In this document: in pieces, positions 1 to 11,185 of the stretch | Numbering within the stretch: the stretch's first letter is position 1 | How the letters are laid out: the number at the start of each line of letters is the position of its first letter | Origin: an uncultured Pelagibacteraceae bacterium | GTDB taxonomy: Bacteria; Pseudomonadota; Alphaproteobacteria; Pelagibacterales; Pelagibacteraceae | Length of the DNA stretch: 64,000 bases | NCBI GenBank assembly: GCA_902590915.1 | Contig: CACIYQ010000001.1 | Location: 186,001 to 250,000 of the forward strand | Direction of reading: 5' to 3' | The notes under the pieces: generated by a model | The model's database searches: none | Told to the model about the DNA's origin: nothing | Seen by the model: only the letters and a program-made list of their open reading frames with translations | Program-made: the position numbers and the translations under genes

Positions 1-395
1 AGCAGTATTGTGGGTATTTCGTTTATGTAACGATAAAACTTATGGGAATGCTCATTTCTGTCTAGCTTAAATTGGCTAAGTAATTTGCCCAAATAAAAAT
101 GATAGATGGTTAGGATAACTACAAACAACAGTTTTAATATCATCCAAGTTTGACCCAACTGTTGAAACCCAATGCTATGAATAAGTAAAAGTCCGAATAA
201 CCAAGACAAAGTCATTGCAGGGGTCATTATGTAAAAGTACAATTTTTTCTCCATAACTTTAAAAACTTCAGAAACTTTCGCTTCAACATTATTTTCTGCA
301 TGGTAAACAAAAATTCTTGGAAGATATAAAAGACCGGCCATCCATGAAATAACTGCTATCAAGTGTAAAGATTTAAACAGCAGATAAGTATTCAT
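1..395 (-). CDS. hemJ: HemJ-like protoporphyrinogen oxidase (UPF0093), 3' end beyond window edge
   Basis: Reverse-strand translation MNTYLLFKSLHLIAVISWMAGLLYLPRIFVYHAEN...; HemJ-type His/TM pattern; adjacent to hemH-hemE. Not in the ORF track because it is open at the edge. Confidence 0.85.
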   Translation of the reverse strand, partial: MNTYLLFKSLHLIAVISWMAGLLYLPRIFVYHAENNVEAKVSEVFKVMEKKLYFYIMTPAMTLSWLFGLLLIHSIGFQQLGQTWMILKLLFVVILTIYHFYLGKLLSQFKLDRNEHSHKFYRYINEIPTIL

Positions 396-398
396 CTT

Positions 399-1394
399 TT
401 AAATATTTTTTTCAATTAAAGATTTAAGCAAGACTATATGATCATCGTTATCGTTTAAACACGGAATCATATCAAAATTTTCGCCTCCGGAATTTAAGAA
501 ACTTTCTTTCCCTTGAATTAAAATTTCTTCTAAGGTTTCTACACAATCAGATGCAAAACCTGGACAAATTGCGAGAATATTTTTTTTTCCCTCTTTTGGC
601 AAACTCTCTAACGTTTTATCAGTATAAGGCTGTAACCATTCTTGAGGACCAAATCTAGACTGAAAAGTAGTTTTTATTTCAACAGAATTAAATTTCTCCG
701 AAATTAACCGGGTCGTTTTATGACAATAACAGTGATATGGATCACCTTTGTCAAAATATTTTTGGGGTATACCATGATAAGAGGCAATTATTAAATCTGG
801 TTTCCAATTTATTTCGTTTATTTTTTTATTAATAGATTTGGCCAAAGCATCTATATAAAGAGGATCAGACTCATAATGAGGTATAATTTTTAAAGATGGT
901 TGCCATCTCATTTTCATCAGAGTTCTATAAACTTCATCACATACGGTTGCGGTTGTCGCCGCCGCGTATTGAGGATAAAGTGGAAGTATTATTAAATTTT
1001 CACAACCTTGCTCCTGTAATTTATGTATCTTACTTTTAATACTAGGGTTTCCGTATCGCATAGCAAAATCAATTATTAATTGATCTTTTGTTATTAATTT
1101 TGAAACTTTTTCACTTTGTCTTTGGGTGTAGTATAAAAGAGGAGACATATTTTTATCTTCCATCCAAATTTTTTTATACGCTTTAGCTGTTTTAGATGGT
1201 CTAAAAGTTAAAATAAATATATTTAGAATTAATTGCCATATTATGGGATTAACTTCTATTACTCTCCTATCAGATAAAAATTCTTTTAGATAACGTCTAA
1301 TATCTAACCAGTTTGTTGAATCTGGTGTGCCTAAATTAACAATAAGAACACCAGTTTTTCCAAATTTAATAGTTGGGTGATCTTTATTTTCCAT
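399..1394 (-). CDS. hemH: Ferrochelatase
   Basis: GVLIVNLGTPDS, SYHGIPQKYFDKGDPYHCYCHKT, FQSRFGPQEWLQPYTDKTL motifs. Confidence 0.97.
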   Translation of the reverse strand: MENKDHPTIKFGKTGVLIVNLGTPDSTNWLDIRRYLKEFLSDRRVIEVNPIIWQLILNIFILTFRPSKTAKAYKKIWMEDKNMSPLLYYTQRQSEKVSKLITKDQLIIDFAMRYGNPSIKSKIHKLQEQGCENLIILPLYPQYAAATTATVCDEVYRTLMKMRWQPSLKIIPHYESDPLYIDALAKSINKKINEINWKPDLIIASYHGIPQKYFDKGDPYHCYCHKTTRLISEKFNSVEIKTTFQSRFGPQEWLQPYTDKTLESLPKEGKKNILAICPGFASDCVETLEEILIQGKESFLNSGGENFDMIPCLNDNDDHIVLLKSLIEKNI

Positions 1395-2396
1395 CTAGTG
1401 GTCTCTTACAATGTTTATTAAAAATTTAACCATTTCCGGATCAGTTTCGGGTAAAATTCCATGACCAAGATTAAATACATATGGATGATCTTTAAATATA
1501 TCTAAATATTTTAAAATCTCTTTCTTTAGATTTTCTTTATCCGTTAATAAGATTTTTGGGTCTAATCCACCTTGAACAGGAATTTTCAAATTTTTGCTAA
1601 TCATGAACGGGTCAACATTATAATCAATATTAACAGCATCAGGCTTAACTATTTCACAAAACTCTTTATAATTTTTAATTTCTCTTGGAAAACAAATTAC
1701 AGGAACATTTAATGATCTCACATAATCTACCAAATTTAAAGTAGGTGTATAAATATAATTTGGATAATCTCTTTCTTCTAACAATCCTGCCCAACTGTCA
1801 AATATTTGTATAACATTAGCACCGTTCTCAATTTGATTTTTAATATGTATCTTTAAAAATTTTTCAATTAATAACAAAACTCTATTGATTAAATATTCGT
1901 CTTTAAAAAAATCTTTTTTAATATTTTTCTTAGGAGATTGCTGATTAATCATATAAACAAGTAATGTCCATGGCGCCCCAACAAATCCAATTGTATTTTT
2001 ATTTTCTAAATTCATTTTGGAACTAACAATTTTTATAGCCTTATAAACTGGATAAATTTTCTCAACAAAATCTATTTCATCAATCTTAGACATTAAACTA
2101 ATATTTAAATCGCCAAGAACTGGCCCAAAATTTTTTTTAAATTCAACTTTTTGATTTAATCCATATGGTAGCATTAAAATATCTGAAAATATTATTGCTG
2201 CGTCCAAATCAAATCTATCAATGGGTTGAAGTGTTATTTTAGAAGATAGTTTGTGATTAAGGCATAACTCAACAAAATTAGGATTTTCTTTTCTTATCTT
2301 TCTAAATTCAGGCAAATACCTACCTGCTTGTCTCATTATCCATATAGGGTTAATAGTTGTTTTTTTATTTATTATTACTTCATGTAAGGGTGTCAT
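1395..2396 (-). CDS. hemE: Uroporphyrinogen decarboxylase
   Basis: PIWIMRQAGRYLPEFR and GFVGAPWTLLVYM motifs. Confidence 0.97.
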   Translation of the reverse strand: MTPLHEVIINKKTTINPIWIMRQAGRYLPEFRKIRKENPNFVELCLNHKLSSKITLQPIDRFDLDAAIIFSDILMLPYGLNQKVEFKKNFGPVLGDLNISLMSKIDEIDFVEKIYPVYKAIKIVSSKMNLENKNTIGFVGAPWTLLVYMINQQSPKKNIKKDFFKDEYLINRVLLLIEKFLKIHIKNQIENGANVIQIFDSWAGLLEERDYPNYIYTPTLNLVDYVRSLNVPVICFPREIKNYKEFCEIVKPDAVNIDYNVDPFMISKNLKIPVQGGLDPKILLTDKENLKKEILKYLDIFKDHPYVFNLGHGILPETDPEMVKFLINIVRDH

Positions 2397-2669
2397 ATTA
2401 AAACTATATATATAATTATTGTATTAGTATTATGTCTTGTGAATAATGATGATTGTCCATTTTAAACATTATATTAACGTTTTAATCACATCTAGAAATT
2501 AAATAAAACTCACAAAAATGAGCTTTTTTTGTAATTAATTAACATTTATGTATTGTTTAATTGAATTTATTATTTTTGTTAATAAAACCGTCGTTATACA
2601 GGTGCAAATAAACAAAAATTCAATTGAGTAATTTCTTTAAAATTATACAAATTTATTAACAATTAATAC

Positions 2670-3497
2670 ATGAGTAATACATATCAAATATACTTAATTT
2701 CTGACTCCACAGGGGAGACTCTTGAGAGAATTTTTTTAGCATTAAAAGCTCAATTTAAAAATATTGAGTATAAAATTCATTCATATTCTTTTACCAGAAC
2801 AGAAAATCAAATTTTAAAAATTTTAGAAGATGCTGAAACAAATAATAATTCGATTATACTTTATACGATAGTCGATAATAACCTTGCGAAATATCTTGCA
2901 AACGAGAGTGATAATAAAAAAATTCCCTGTTTTGGAGTTTTAGGAAATCTTATTTTAAATTTCTCAAAAATTCTTAATCAAAAAGCGTCCCACGAACCAA
3001 GTGGGCAACACATTCTAAATGATGAATATTATGATAGAATAGAAGCTATTCAATTTACCATGAATCATGATGATGGAAATTTATTAGATGAAATTGATAA
3101 ATCAGACATTATCTTGGTAGGAGTTAGTAGGACCAGTAAGACACCAACTTCTATTTATCTTGCAAATAAAGGATTTAAAACATCCAACATACCATTAGTG
3201 AACGAGCATTCGTTACCAGAAAAACTGAAAAACAATCCACAATTCACATGTGTAGTAGGGCTGAGCACCGAACCCGAAAGACTTGCAGATCTAAGAAAAA
3301 ATAGAATGACTTCTCTTAAAGAAAGTGAAAACACAAAATACACCAATCTTAATGACATTAAAGATGAGGTTATAAAAGCAAAAAAAACCTTTCAGAAATA
3401 TAAGTGGCCAGTCATTGATGTTACGAGAAAATCAGTGGAAGAAACAGCAGCATCTATTATTAAGATACACGAAATATATTCAAACAATGTTAAATAG
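2670..3497 (+). CDS. ppsR: Pyruvate phosphate dikinase / PEP synthase regulatory protein (DUF299, kinase-pyrophosphorylase)
   Basis: LISDSTGETLERIFLALKAQF, DIILVGVSRTSKTPTSIYLANKG P-loop motif. Confidence 0.9.
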   Translation: MSNTYQIYLISDSTGETLERIFLALKAQFKNIEYKIHSYSFTRTENQILKILEDAETNNNSIILYTIVDNNLAKYLANESDNKKIPCFGVLGNLILNFSKILNQKASHEPSGQHILNDEYYDRIEAIQFTMNHDDGNLLDEIDKSDIILVGVSRTSKTPTSIYLANKGFKTSNIPLVNEHSLPEKLKNNPQFTCVVGLSTEPERLADLRKNRMTSLKESENTKYTNLNDIKDEVIKAKKTFQKYKWPVIDVTRKSVEETAASIIKIHEIYSNNVK

Positions 3498-4074
3498 TAT
3501 CATTTTAGCATCAAAGAGCAGAGTTAGAAAAGATATTTTAGAAAAACATAATATAAGTTGTGATGTCAGGCCTTCAAATATTGATGAGGATATGGTTAAA
3601 GAAAGTCTGTTAAATGAAAAGGCTTCACCAGAAATTATTTCGAAAAATTTAGCAGAGTTAAAGGCTAATAAAATTAGCTCTAATGCCCATGAACAAGTAG
3701 TTTTGGGCGCTGATAGTGTAATTGATTTGGAAGGAGAATTAATTTCAAAACCAAAAGACAGGCAAGAGGCACTATTAATTCTAAAAAAACTCAATGGTAA
3801 ACAACATTATTTAATAAGCTCTGTTTGTATATCAAAAAATGGATCGATGATTTGGAATTATACAGATAGGGCAAAACTGAAAATGAAAGATTTCACTGAG
3901 AATGAATTGATTGAATATCTGAAAAAAATTCCAGACACAGCATTGTATGCTTATAATGTTTATCAAATAGAAGGCGAGGGACGAAAATTATTCTCTGAAA
4001 TAATTGGTGATGAGGACACTATAATGGGTCTTCCTATTCAAAAAATTAAAAAATACCTAGAAAAGATTAAATGA
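3487..4074 (+). CDS. maf: Maf-like nucleotide pyrophosphatase
   Basis: MLNSIILASKSRVRKDIL...VVLGADSVIDLEGELISKP; the ATG at 3487 fits better than the track start at 3415; overlaps ppsR. Confidence 0.9.
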   Translation: MLNSIILASKSRVRKDILEKHNISCDVRPSNIDEDMVKESLLNEKASPEIISKNLAELKANKISSNAHEQVVLGADSVIDLEGELISKPKDRQEALLILKKLNGKQHYLISSVCISKNGSMIWNYTDRAKLKMKDFTENELIEYLKKIPDTALYAYNVYQIEGEGRKLFSEIIGDEDTIMGLPIQKIKKYLEKIK

Positions 4075-4865
4075 AAAAATTTTTAGTTATTGGAAATCCA
4101 ATAAGCCACTCCTTATCTCCCGAACTACATAATTACTGGATTAAGCAGAATAGTATTGATGCAATTTATGGAAAAAAAAAAATAAATGATTTTGAATTAG
4201 AAAATATAATTTTGGATGTTAAAAAACAGATAATTACTGGCGTTAATGTAACCGTACCATTTAAAAAGACAATTATACCTTATCTAGATGAATTAAGCGA
4301 GGAGTCAAAAATAACACAATCAGTTAATACAATATATTTACAAGATAAAAAAATCATCGGACATAACACCGATATTGAAGGTTTTGAAAATGCTATAAAA
4401 AAAATAAACTTTAATTTTGATAATAAAAAAGTTTTTATTTTAGGAGCAGGGGGTGTTGTTCCTTCAATAATTTATGCTTCAATAAAAATGGGATCGTCTG
4501 AAATTATAATTAGTAACAGAACCGAGAATAAGGCTTTAGAAATTAAAAATATTTTTAATAATATAAAATTGGTTAAATGGGGAGAAATGCCAGATTTTGA
4601 TGTGATAATAAATGCTACAAGTTTAGGATTGAACCGTGATGATAATATAATTTTAGATTTTTCTAAAGTAGGTAAGAATAAATTATTTTATGATGTAATT
4701 TATAATCCAATTGAAACAAATTTTTTAAAAACAGGCAAAAATCTAGGCAACAGATATGAAAACGGTAAATTAATGTTTATCTATCAAGCATTTTCAGCAT
4801 TTAAGTTGTGGCATGGTTTAGAGCCCAAGATAAATGAAGAAACAGTTAAACTTTTATATCAATGA
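4071..4865 (+). CDS. aroE: Shikimate dehydrogenase
   Basis: VIGNPISHSLSPELHNYW, NVTVPFKKTIIPYLDE, GAGGVVPSIIYA. Confidence 0.95.
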   Translation: MKKFLVIGNPISHSLSPELHNYWIKQNSIDAIYGKKKINDFELENIILDVKKQIITGVNVTVPFKKTIIPYLDELSEESKITQSVNTIYLQDKKIIGHNTDIEGFENAIKKINFNFDNKKVFILGAGGVVPSIIYASIKMGSSEIIISNRTENKALEIKNIFNNIKLVKWGEMPDFDVIINATSLGLNRDDNIILDFSKVGKNKLFYDVIYNPIETNFLKTGKNLGNRYENGKLMFIYQAFSAFKLWHGLEPKINEETVKLLYQ

Positions 4866-5449
4866 TACGTATTGGGATTTTAGGTGATATTGGATCGGGA
4901 AAAAGTTTTGTTGCAAAAAATTTTGGATATCCAGTTTTTAATGCAGATCATGAAGTTTCAAAATTATACCAAAAAAACAAGAATGTTTTTAGAAAATTAA
5001 AAAAGATATTACCTAAATACATTTATGAATATCCAATAAATAAAGCAAAATTATCTAGTGCAATTCTTGCAAACAATTCAAACTTAAAAAAAATTATCAA
5101 AGTAGTCCATAAAGAAATAAGAAAAAAAATGCAATCTTTTCTAAAAAAAAATCAAAGTAAAAAATTTGTAATTTTGGATATACCTTTATTGTTAGAAAAT
5201 AAAATTAACAGAAAAAGTGATATTTTGGTTTTTGTTGAGTCTGGGAAAAATAATATTTTAAGAAATTTAAAAAAGAGAAAAAACTTTGATTCAAGAATAG
5301 TCAATAAATTTAAAAAAATTCAACTGCCACTTGCTTATAAAAAAAAACATTCTACATTTATATTAAAAAACAAATTTACAAAAAAATCTGTTAAAAATGA
5401 AATTGAAAAAATTTTAAAAACTATTGAAAATGAAAGAAATAGTACTTGA
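4862..5449 (+). CDS. coaE: Dephospho-CoA kinase
   Basis: RIGILGDIGSGKSFVAKNFG P-loop; FVILDIPLLLE. Confidence 0.9.
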   Translation: MIRIGILGDIGSGKSFVAKNFGYPVFNADHEVSKLYQKNKNVFRKLKKILPKYIYEYPINKAKLSSAILANNSNLKKIIKVVHKEIRKKMQSFLKKNQSKKFVILDIPLLLENKINRKSDILVFVESGKNNILRNLKKRKNFDSRIVNKFKKIQLPLAYKKKHSTFILKNKFTKKSVKNEIEKILKTIENERNST

Positions 5450-6092
5450 TACAGAAACAACTGGTCTATCTGTTAAAGATGGTCATAGAGTCGTTGAAAT
5501 TGGATGTATAGAATTAGAAGATTTAATTCCAACGAAAAATAAATTTCATTGTTATTTAAATCCTGAACGAAAAGTCTCTGAAAAGGCGCTAGCTGTTCAT
5601 GGATATAATGATGAATTTTTGTCTAAGCAAAAAAAATTTAACGAGATTGTTGAAGAATTTTTAAAGTTCATAGAAAATAAAAAACTCATAATCCACAATG
5701 CAGAATTTGATCTTGCTCACTTAAATAACGAACTCAATTTATTTGGTAAAAAAAAAATTGAAAATGAAATTGTGGATACACTTGTACTAGCAAGAGATAA
5801 GTTCCCAGGAGCTCCAGTAAGTCTTGATGCACTTTGTAAACGTTTTAGAATTGATAATTCAAAACGAACACAGCATACTGCGCTAATAGACTGTGATTTA
5901 TTAGCAAAAGTTTATATAAATCTTATTGATCAAAAAGAACCAACACTTAATTTTCAAAGTACCAACCAAGATAAAAAAGAAATTAATATTGAGGAATTTA
6001 ATTACTATAAAAAAATTGTTGAACCCACTTCAGCAGAAATTAAAAATCACAAAGAATATCTAAAAATACATTTAAAAAAAAATTATTTTTAA
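5430..6092 (+). CDS. dnaQ: DNA polymerase III epsilon subunit
   Basis: EIVLDTETTGLSVKDGHRVVEIGCIEL exonuclease motif; ATG at 5430 fits homologs. Confidence 0.95.
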   Translation: MKEIVLDTETTGLSVKDGHRVVEIGCIELEDLIPTKNKFHCYLNPERKVSEKALAVHGYNDEFLSKQKKFNEIVEEFLKFIENKKLIIHNAEFDLAHLNNELNLFGKKKIENEIVDTLVLARDKFPGAPVSLDALCKRFRIDNSKRTQHTALIDCDLLAKVYINLIDQKEPTLNFQSTNQDKKEINIEEFNYYKKIVEPTSAEIKNHKEYLKIHLKKNYF

Positions 6093-6511
6093 TTAAACCT
6101 TTGTTTGTATAATGCTTCAAAATCTACTTTTTTTTCAAATTTTATACCAGGATAACCAGAATTTTTTAAAAGATCTAAAAGTGCTTTTTCTAAGTCTGGA
6201 TAAATTTTAATTTGAACATCACATAATACAATTTTTTCTAGTTCCTTCTTATCTTTTACCTCTTCATCAACTTTTATTATAGTTGTATATATCATTTCGA
6301 AATGTGATTTTTTTTTACTTTGTTCTTTATCGATAAATTTGAATGTTGTGTTGACTTCAATCATTTTATTTTTTAATGCTTTAGAATTAATGTCAATAGT
6401 AAGCTGATATTTTCCGATACGCTCTCTTACAATTAAATAAGTTTCAACATCAGGAGTTTCACTTGATAAATCTTTGATAAACTTGCCAAGTATTTTAAAT
6501 TTTTCTGTCAT
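6089..6511 (-). CDS. secB: Protein-export chaperone SecB-like
   Basis: FKILGKFIKDLSSETPDVETYL N-terminal SecB motif; neighbourhood. Confidence 0.8.
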   Translation of the reverse strand: MTEKFKILGKFIKDLSSETPDVETYLIVRERIGKYQLTIDINSKALKNKMIEVNTTFKFIDKEQSKKKSHFEMIYTTIIKVDEEVKDKKELEKIVLCDVQIKIYPDLEKALLDLLKNSGYPGIKFEKKVDFEALYKQRFN

Positions 6512-6920
6512 TGTCTTCTTCTATATCCTCATAATCTCCATCAATAAAATTATTTTCTTTATTTTTTTTTGGTTTAAATTTTTTAGCAAGTCTATTAAAG
6601 ATTATTTTTCTACTGACAGGAAATATTAGCAAGAAACCTAAAGTATCAGTTGCAAATCCAGGTATTATTAAGAGTAAAGCTGCAAATGCGATAGCTGCCC
6701 CTGAAATAACTTCATAAGCTGGAGTTTCATTTTTGCTTAACTGAGCAAAGCCAGATTTAAGAGTATTGAGACCTTCATATTTAGCGTAATAAACTCCAAT
6801 AATAGCAGTAGTGAAAATTAAAAGAATAGTACTCATGGCACCTATTTGAGAACCAATTTTTATCAAAAGATAGATTTCAATAACTGGGACTAAAATAATA
6901 GCTAATAATATTGGGTTCAT
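6495..6920 (-). CDS. fxsA: FxsA family membrane protein
   Basis: VPVIEIYLLIKIGSQIGAMSTILLIFTTAIIGVYYAKYEGLNTL; ALLLIIPGFATDTLGFLLIFP. Confidence 0.9.
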   Translation of the reverse strand: MNPILLAIILVPVIEIYLLIKIGSQIGAMSTILLIFTTAIIGVYYAKYEGLNTLKSGFAQLSKNETPAYEVISGAAIAFAALLLIIPGFATDTLGFLLIFPVSRKIIFNRLAKKFKPKKNKENNFIDGDYEDIEEDNDRKI

Positions 6921-6978
6921 TTGTCCTTAATCTAAATTGCTGGTTGAAATTAATCAACATAGTAATTACTATCAAATA

Positions 6979-7575
6979 ATGAATTATAGTTTCGAGTACA
7001 TTGATATCATCTTGCTTGCAATGATTGCTGGTTTTATTTTTTTAAGATTAAGAGGAATCTTGGGTAAAAGAACTGGTTTCGAGGGCAAAACTCCTGCTCA
7101 ATTCAAAGAAGTACTAAAAAACATTAAAGTTGAACAACCGTTAAAATCAAATGATGTATTTGATACAGCTGCACAAGAAGAATTTTTAAAAGGTGCAAAA
7201 ATTGCATATGAAACCATCATCACCGATTTTAGTGACAACGATAATAAAATTACAACTAGCAGACCATTATTAAATGGCCAAATATATTCTCAATTTAACG
7301 AAGCGCTTAAAGAAAGAAGCTCAAGAGGTCATTTCGCTGAAATTACTTTTATAGGTATTAACTCTGCAGAAATTAAAGAACATAAAAAAATTGGTAATAT
7401 TTTAAACGTTACCGTTGATTTTATTGCTGAGGTCATAACTTGCATAAGAGATAAAGAGAAAAAAATTATTTCTGGTGATCCAGAAAAAATTAAAAAAATT
7501 TATGATACATGGGTGTTCTCAAGAGATACAACTTCCGCAAATCCTAATTGGCAGTTGGTGAATACATTAACTTAA
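6979..7575 (+). CDS. Tim44-like domain protein
   Basis: DIILLAMIAGFIFLRLRGILGKRTGFE with C-terminal Tim44-like region; divergent from secB/fxsA; internal ATG start preferred. Confidence 0.8.
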   Translation: MNYSFEYIDIILLAMIAGFIFLRLRGILGKRTGFEGKTPAQFKEVLKNIKVEQPLKSNDVFDTAAQEEFLKGAKIAYETIITDFSDNDNKITTSRPLLNGQIYSQFNEALKERSSRGHFAEITFIGINSAEIKEHKKIGNILNVTVDFIAEVITCIRDKEKKIISGDPEKIKKIYDTWVFSRDTTSANPNWQLVNTLT

Positions 7576-7998
7576 TTGAGTAACGATATTTCAGAAAAAG
7601 ACAAAAAGGACTGGGAAACTTTTATTTCTGGTGATCAAAAGCTTCCTAACAAAGATTTTAAGTCATCAAAACAAAAGTTTTTTAAAGTAAAGTCAATTGA
7701 TCTTCACGGTTATACTCTTGAGGCAGCAAATAATAAAATTGAGGATTTTATATATCAATCTTATAGAGAAAAAATAAATAAGTTAGTTGTGGTTACAGGT
7801 AAAGGACTGCATTCACAAAATGAGAGAGATCCTTATGTATCCAAAGATTTAAGTATTTTGAAATATTCTGTTCCAGAATTTATAAAAAATAATAAAAGTT
7901 TAATGAATATTATTAATGAAATTAAAGACGCAAATGTTGAAGACGGTGGGACTGGTGCTTTTTATATTTTTTTAAAAAAAAATAAAATTATAGAATAA
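7576..7998 (+). CDS. Smr-domain protein
   Basis: [19 protein letters not shown]...[11 protein letters not shown]...[15 protein letters not shown] start. Confidence 0.9.
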   Translation: MSNDISEKDKKDWETFISGDQKLPNKDFKSSKQKFFKVKSIDLHGYTLEAANNKIEDFIYQSYREKINKLVVVTGKGLHSQNERDPYVSKDLSILKYSVPEFIKNNKSLMNIINEIKDANVEDGGTGAFYIFLKKNKIIE

Positions 7999-9358
7999 AT
8001 TTTGAAAGATCAGTATCTTTAACTAAATTATCTAAGTTTTTATTAATATAATTTTTGTTGATTATAATTTTTTCACCTGCACGATCGGTGGCAGTGAAAC
8101 TAATTTCATCTAAAATTTTTTCAATTATTGTATGCAATCTTCTTGCACCAATATTTTCTACAGTTGCATTTACCTCCGAGGCAATGTTTGCAATGGTATC
8201 AATTCCATCATCTGAAAACTCGAGATCTACGTTCTCTGTTTTTAATAAAGCCACATATTGTTTAATTAAACTAAAATCTGGTTCCCTTAAAATCCTTTTG
8301 AAATCCTCACTAGTTAATGCTTCTAACTCAACTCTAATGGGTAGTCTTCCCTGAAGTTCTGGAAGAAGATCAGATGGCTTAGCTAGCTGAAAAGCACCTG
8401 AGGCGATAAATAAAATATGGTCAGTTTTAATTGGTCCATGCTTTGTATTAACAGTTGTCCCTTCAATTAAAGGTAACAAATCTCTTTGTACACCCTCACG
8501 AGACACATCACCACCAACCCTATCCGTTCTTGCAGAAATTTTGTCTATTTCATCTAAAAAAACTATTCCATTATTTTCAGTCGAAAGTTTTGCAGCTTTT
8601 ACAATTTTATCTTGTTCAATTAATTTATCCGACTCGTCGTTGATTAAAATTTCATGGGATTCTTTCACAGACATTTTCTTTTTCTTTTCTTTATTGCCCA
8701 TCGATTTACCAATCATTTCCCCAATATTGATCATTCCAACATTTGCACCTGGCATTCCAGGAATCTCAAAGGATGCTCCCGATCCGCTATCACTGACAGA
8801 AATTTCTATCTCATTGTCATCTAAATCACCATTTCTTAGTCTTTTTCTAAAACTCTCTCTTGTAGCCAAACTCGCTTTTTTACCCACCAATGCATCTAAA
8901 ACTTTTTCTTCTGCAGCTTTTTGAGCTTGTGCAAAAACTTCTTTTCGTTTTTTGACTTTCTCCATTGCAATAGCAATTTCAATTAAATCTCTAACGATTT
9001 GTTCCACGTCTCTTCCAACATAACCAACTTCAGTAAATCTTGTTGCTTCTACTTTAACAAATGGTGCCTCGGCTAGTTTTGACAGTCTTCTTGAAATTTC
9101 AGTTTTTCCAACACCCGTAGGGCCAATCATCAAAATATTTTTTGGTAATACCTCATTTTTCATTTCACCTTTTAAAGCCTGTCTTCGCCATCTATTTCTC
9201 AAAGCAACAGCAACAGCTTTCTTTGCTCTATTTTGACCCACAACAAATCTATCAAGTTCAGATACAATCTCTCTAGGAGATAGGGAACTTACTAAAGATG
9301 TTTCTTGTTTTTGATTTTGTTCTTTTGGGTGTAAAGGGGTTACGTTAGAATTATCCAT
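7988..9358 (-). CDS. hslU: ATP-dependent protease ATPase subunit HslU
   Basis: [49 protein letters not shown]. Confidence 0.98.
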   Translation of the reverse strand: MDNSNVTPLHPKEQNQKQETSLVSSLSPREIVSELDRFVVGQNRAKKAVAVALRNRWRRQALKGEMKNEVLPKNILMIGPTGVGKTEISRRLSKLAEAPFVKVEATRFTEVGYVGRDVEQIVRDLIEIAIAMEKVKKRKEVFAQAQKAAEEKVLDALVGKKASLATRESFRKRLRNGDLDDNEIEISVSDSGSGASFEIPGMPGANVGMINIGEMIGKSMGNKEKKKKMSVKESHEILINDESDKLIEQDKIVKAAKLSTENNGIVFLDEIDKISARTDRVGGDVSREGVQRDLLPLIEGTTVNTKHGPIKTDHILFIASGAFQLAKPSDLLPELQGRLPIRVELEALTSEDFKRILREPDFSLIKQYVALLKTENVDLEFSDDGIDTIANIASEVNATVENIGARRLHTIIEKILDEISFTATDRAGEKIIINKNYINKNLDNLVKDTDLSKFIL

Positions 9359-9873
9359 TATATTTTTTCAACTTTAACATTGTCGTTTGTAAATACACAA
9401 ATATCAGCAGCTACTTTAATAGCTTTTTTTGCAATCTCTTCAGCTGACATTTCACCTTCCATTAAAACCTTACCAGCTGCTAATGCGTAATTTCCACCAG
9501 AGCCTATTCCAATAACATCTCCCTCGGGCTCTAAAACATCTCCTGTTCCAGAAATAATATAACTATTATGTTTATCCCCAACAGCCATTAGCGCTTCTAA
9601 TCTTCTCAAATATTTATCTGTTCGCCAATCCTTAGCCAACTCAACAGCAGCTCTTGATAAATTACCTGCATGCTTTTCAAGTTTACCTTCTAATCTTTCA
9701 AATAAAGTTAACGCGTCTGCAGTTGATCCGGCAAAACCAGCAACAACATCTCTTTTTTCAATTTTTCTTACTTTTGAAGCAGTACTTTTTACAACAGTAT
9801 TTCCCATACTAACTTGCCCGTCACCAGCAACTACTACTTGATCGTTTTTTCTAACTAATACAATTGTTGTCAT
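9358..9873 (-). CDS. hslV: ATP-dependent protease subunit HslV
   Basis: [29 protein letters not shown]; adjacent to hslU. Confidence 0.97.
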   Translation of the reverse strand: MTTIVLVRKNDQVVVAGDGQVSMGNTVVKSTASKVRKIEKRDVVAGFAGSTADALTLFERLEGKLEKHAGNLSRAAVELAKDWRTDKYLRRLEALMAVGDKHNSYIISGTGDVLEPEGDVIGIGSGGNYALAAGKVLMEGEMSAEEIAKKAIKVAADICVFTNDNVKVEKI

Positions 9874-9962
9874 TATGAATAAATGGTAACTTATTTTGAT
9901 ACTTCAAGTAGAGACAGGGATATTGCTATAAAGAGATTAAGTATATATACCATTAAAAATAT

Positions 9963-10553
9963 ATGGCTAGAAAAGGAAAAATATCTCGAAAAACAAAAGA
10001 AACTAGTATCAGTGTTGAGGTTAATATTGATGGTAAAGGAAAGTACCAAATTGACACTGGCATAGGTTTTTTAGATCATATGCTAGAGCAATTATCAAAG
10101 CATTCTTTAATTGATTTAAAAGTTAAAGCTAAAGGAGATACACACATTGATCTTCATCACACTACCGAAGACACGGGAATTGCTATTGGTGAAGCTTTAA
10201 AAAAAGCTGCAAAAAAATTTGTTGGGATTAAACGTTATGCTCATCGACTTATTCCTATGGATGAAACATTAACCAGAGTTGCAATTGATGTTTCCAATAG
10301 ACCTTATTTGATATGGAAAGTAAAATTAAAAGTAGAAAAACTTGGAGAGATGGATACCGAATTATTTAAAGAATGGTTTCAAGCATTTTCTCAATCGGCG
10401 GGTATTACTCTACATGTTGAAAATATTTATGGAGATAATAGTCACCATATTATTGAGTCTTGCTACAAAGGTTTAGCAAGATCTTTAAGAGATGCTTTAG
10501 AGATGGACCTAAGAAATAAAAAGAGCATTCCTTCCACTAAAGGCTCATTATAA
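9963..10553 (+). CDS. hisB: Imidazoleglycerol-phosphate dehydratase
   Basis: [37 protein letters not shown]. Confidence 0.97.
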   Translation: MARKGKISRKTKETSISVEVNIDGKGKYQIDTGIGFLDHMLEQLSKHSLIDLKVKAKGDTHIDLHHTTEDTGIAIGEALKKAAKKFVGIKRYAHRLIPMDETLTRVAIDVSNRPYLIWKVKLKVEKLGEMDTELFKEWFQAFSQSAGITLHVENIYGDNSHHIIESCYKGLARSLRDALEMDLRNKKSIPSTKGSL

Positions 10554-10558
10554 GTTTA

Positions 10559-11185
10559 ATGAATGTCACAATTGTTGATTATAATTCTGGAAATATAAGT
10601 TCAGTCATAAATTCCTTTAAGGAAGTTGCCAAAGATAAGGTAAACATTGAAGTAACGTCTGACTTAAATAAAATTAAATCAAGTGATAAAGTAGTATTGC
10701 CAGGGCAAGGTTCGTTTAAAAGTTGTGTTGATGCACTTCATAAAATCAATGGTTTGGTGGATACATTAAATCTATTTACTATAAACGATAAAAAGCCACT
10801 TCTTGGAATTTGTGTGGGGTTACAAATGTTTGCTGATGTTGGTTATGAGGAAACAGAAACCAAGGGTTTAGGATGGATTTCTGGTAAAGTTTCTAAGATT
10901 GATAACCAAGGTGGAAAATTTAAACTACCACATATTGGTTGGAACCAACTAAATATTTTAAAGGATAGTAAAATTTTAAAAGATATAAAAAATAATTCGC
11001 ACATGTATTTTGTACATAGTTATGAATTTGTTCCTGAAGATAAAAATGTAATTACTACTACAACAGATTATTCATCAGATATAGTTTGTTCGGTCGAGAG
11101 AGAAAATATTTTTGGAACACAATTTCATCCTGAAAAAAGTGACAAGATTGGACTTAAAATAATTGAAAACTTTATTAATTTATAA
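10559..11185 (+). CDS. hisH: Imidazole glycerol phosphate synthase subunit HisH
   Basis: IVDYNSGNISSV, LLGICVGLQMF, GTQFHPEKS. Confidence 0.97.
   Translation: MNVTIVDYNSGNISSVINSFKEVAKDKVNIEVTSDLNKIKSSDKVVLPGQGSFKSCVDALHKINGLVDTLNLFTINDKKPLLGICVGLQMFADVGYEETETKGLGWISGKVSKIDNQGGKFKLPHIGWNQLNILKDSKILKDIKNNSHMYFVHSYEFVPEDKNVITTTTDYSSDIVCSVERENIFGTQFHPEKSDKIGLKIIENFINL

Noticed and set aside
2397-2669. AT-rich 273-bp divergent intergenic between hemE and ppsR as a possible structured RNA or replication element
   Set aside because: No inverted repeat, DnaA-box cluster or riboswitch core that I could support; likely divergent promoters.
8055-8924. Plus-strand ORFs opposite hslU (8055, 8455, 8541)
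   Set aside because: Antisense to a clear hslU gene; no recognisable domains or start context.
9883-10065. 60-aa ORF between hslV and hisB
   Set aside because: Overlaps the hisB start out of frame; divergent promoter region more likely.
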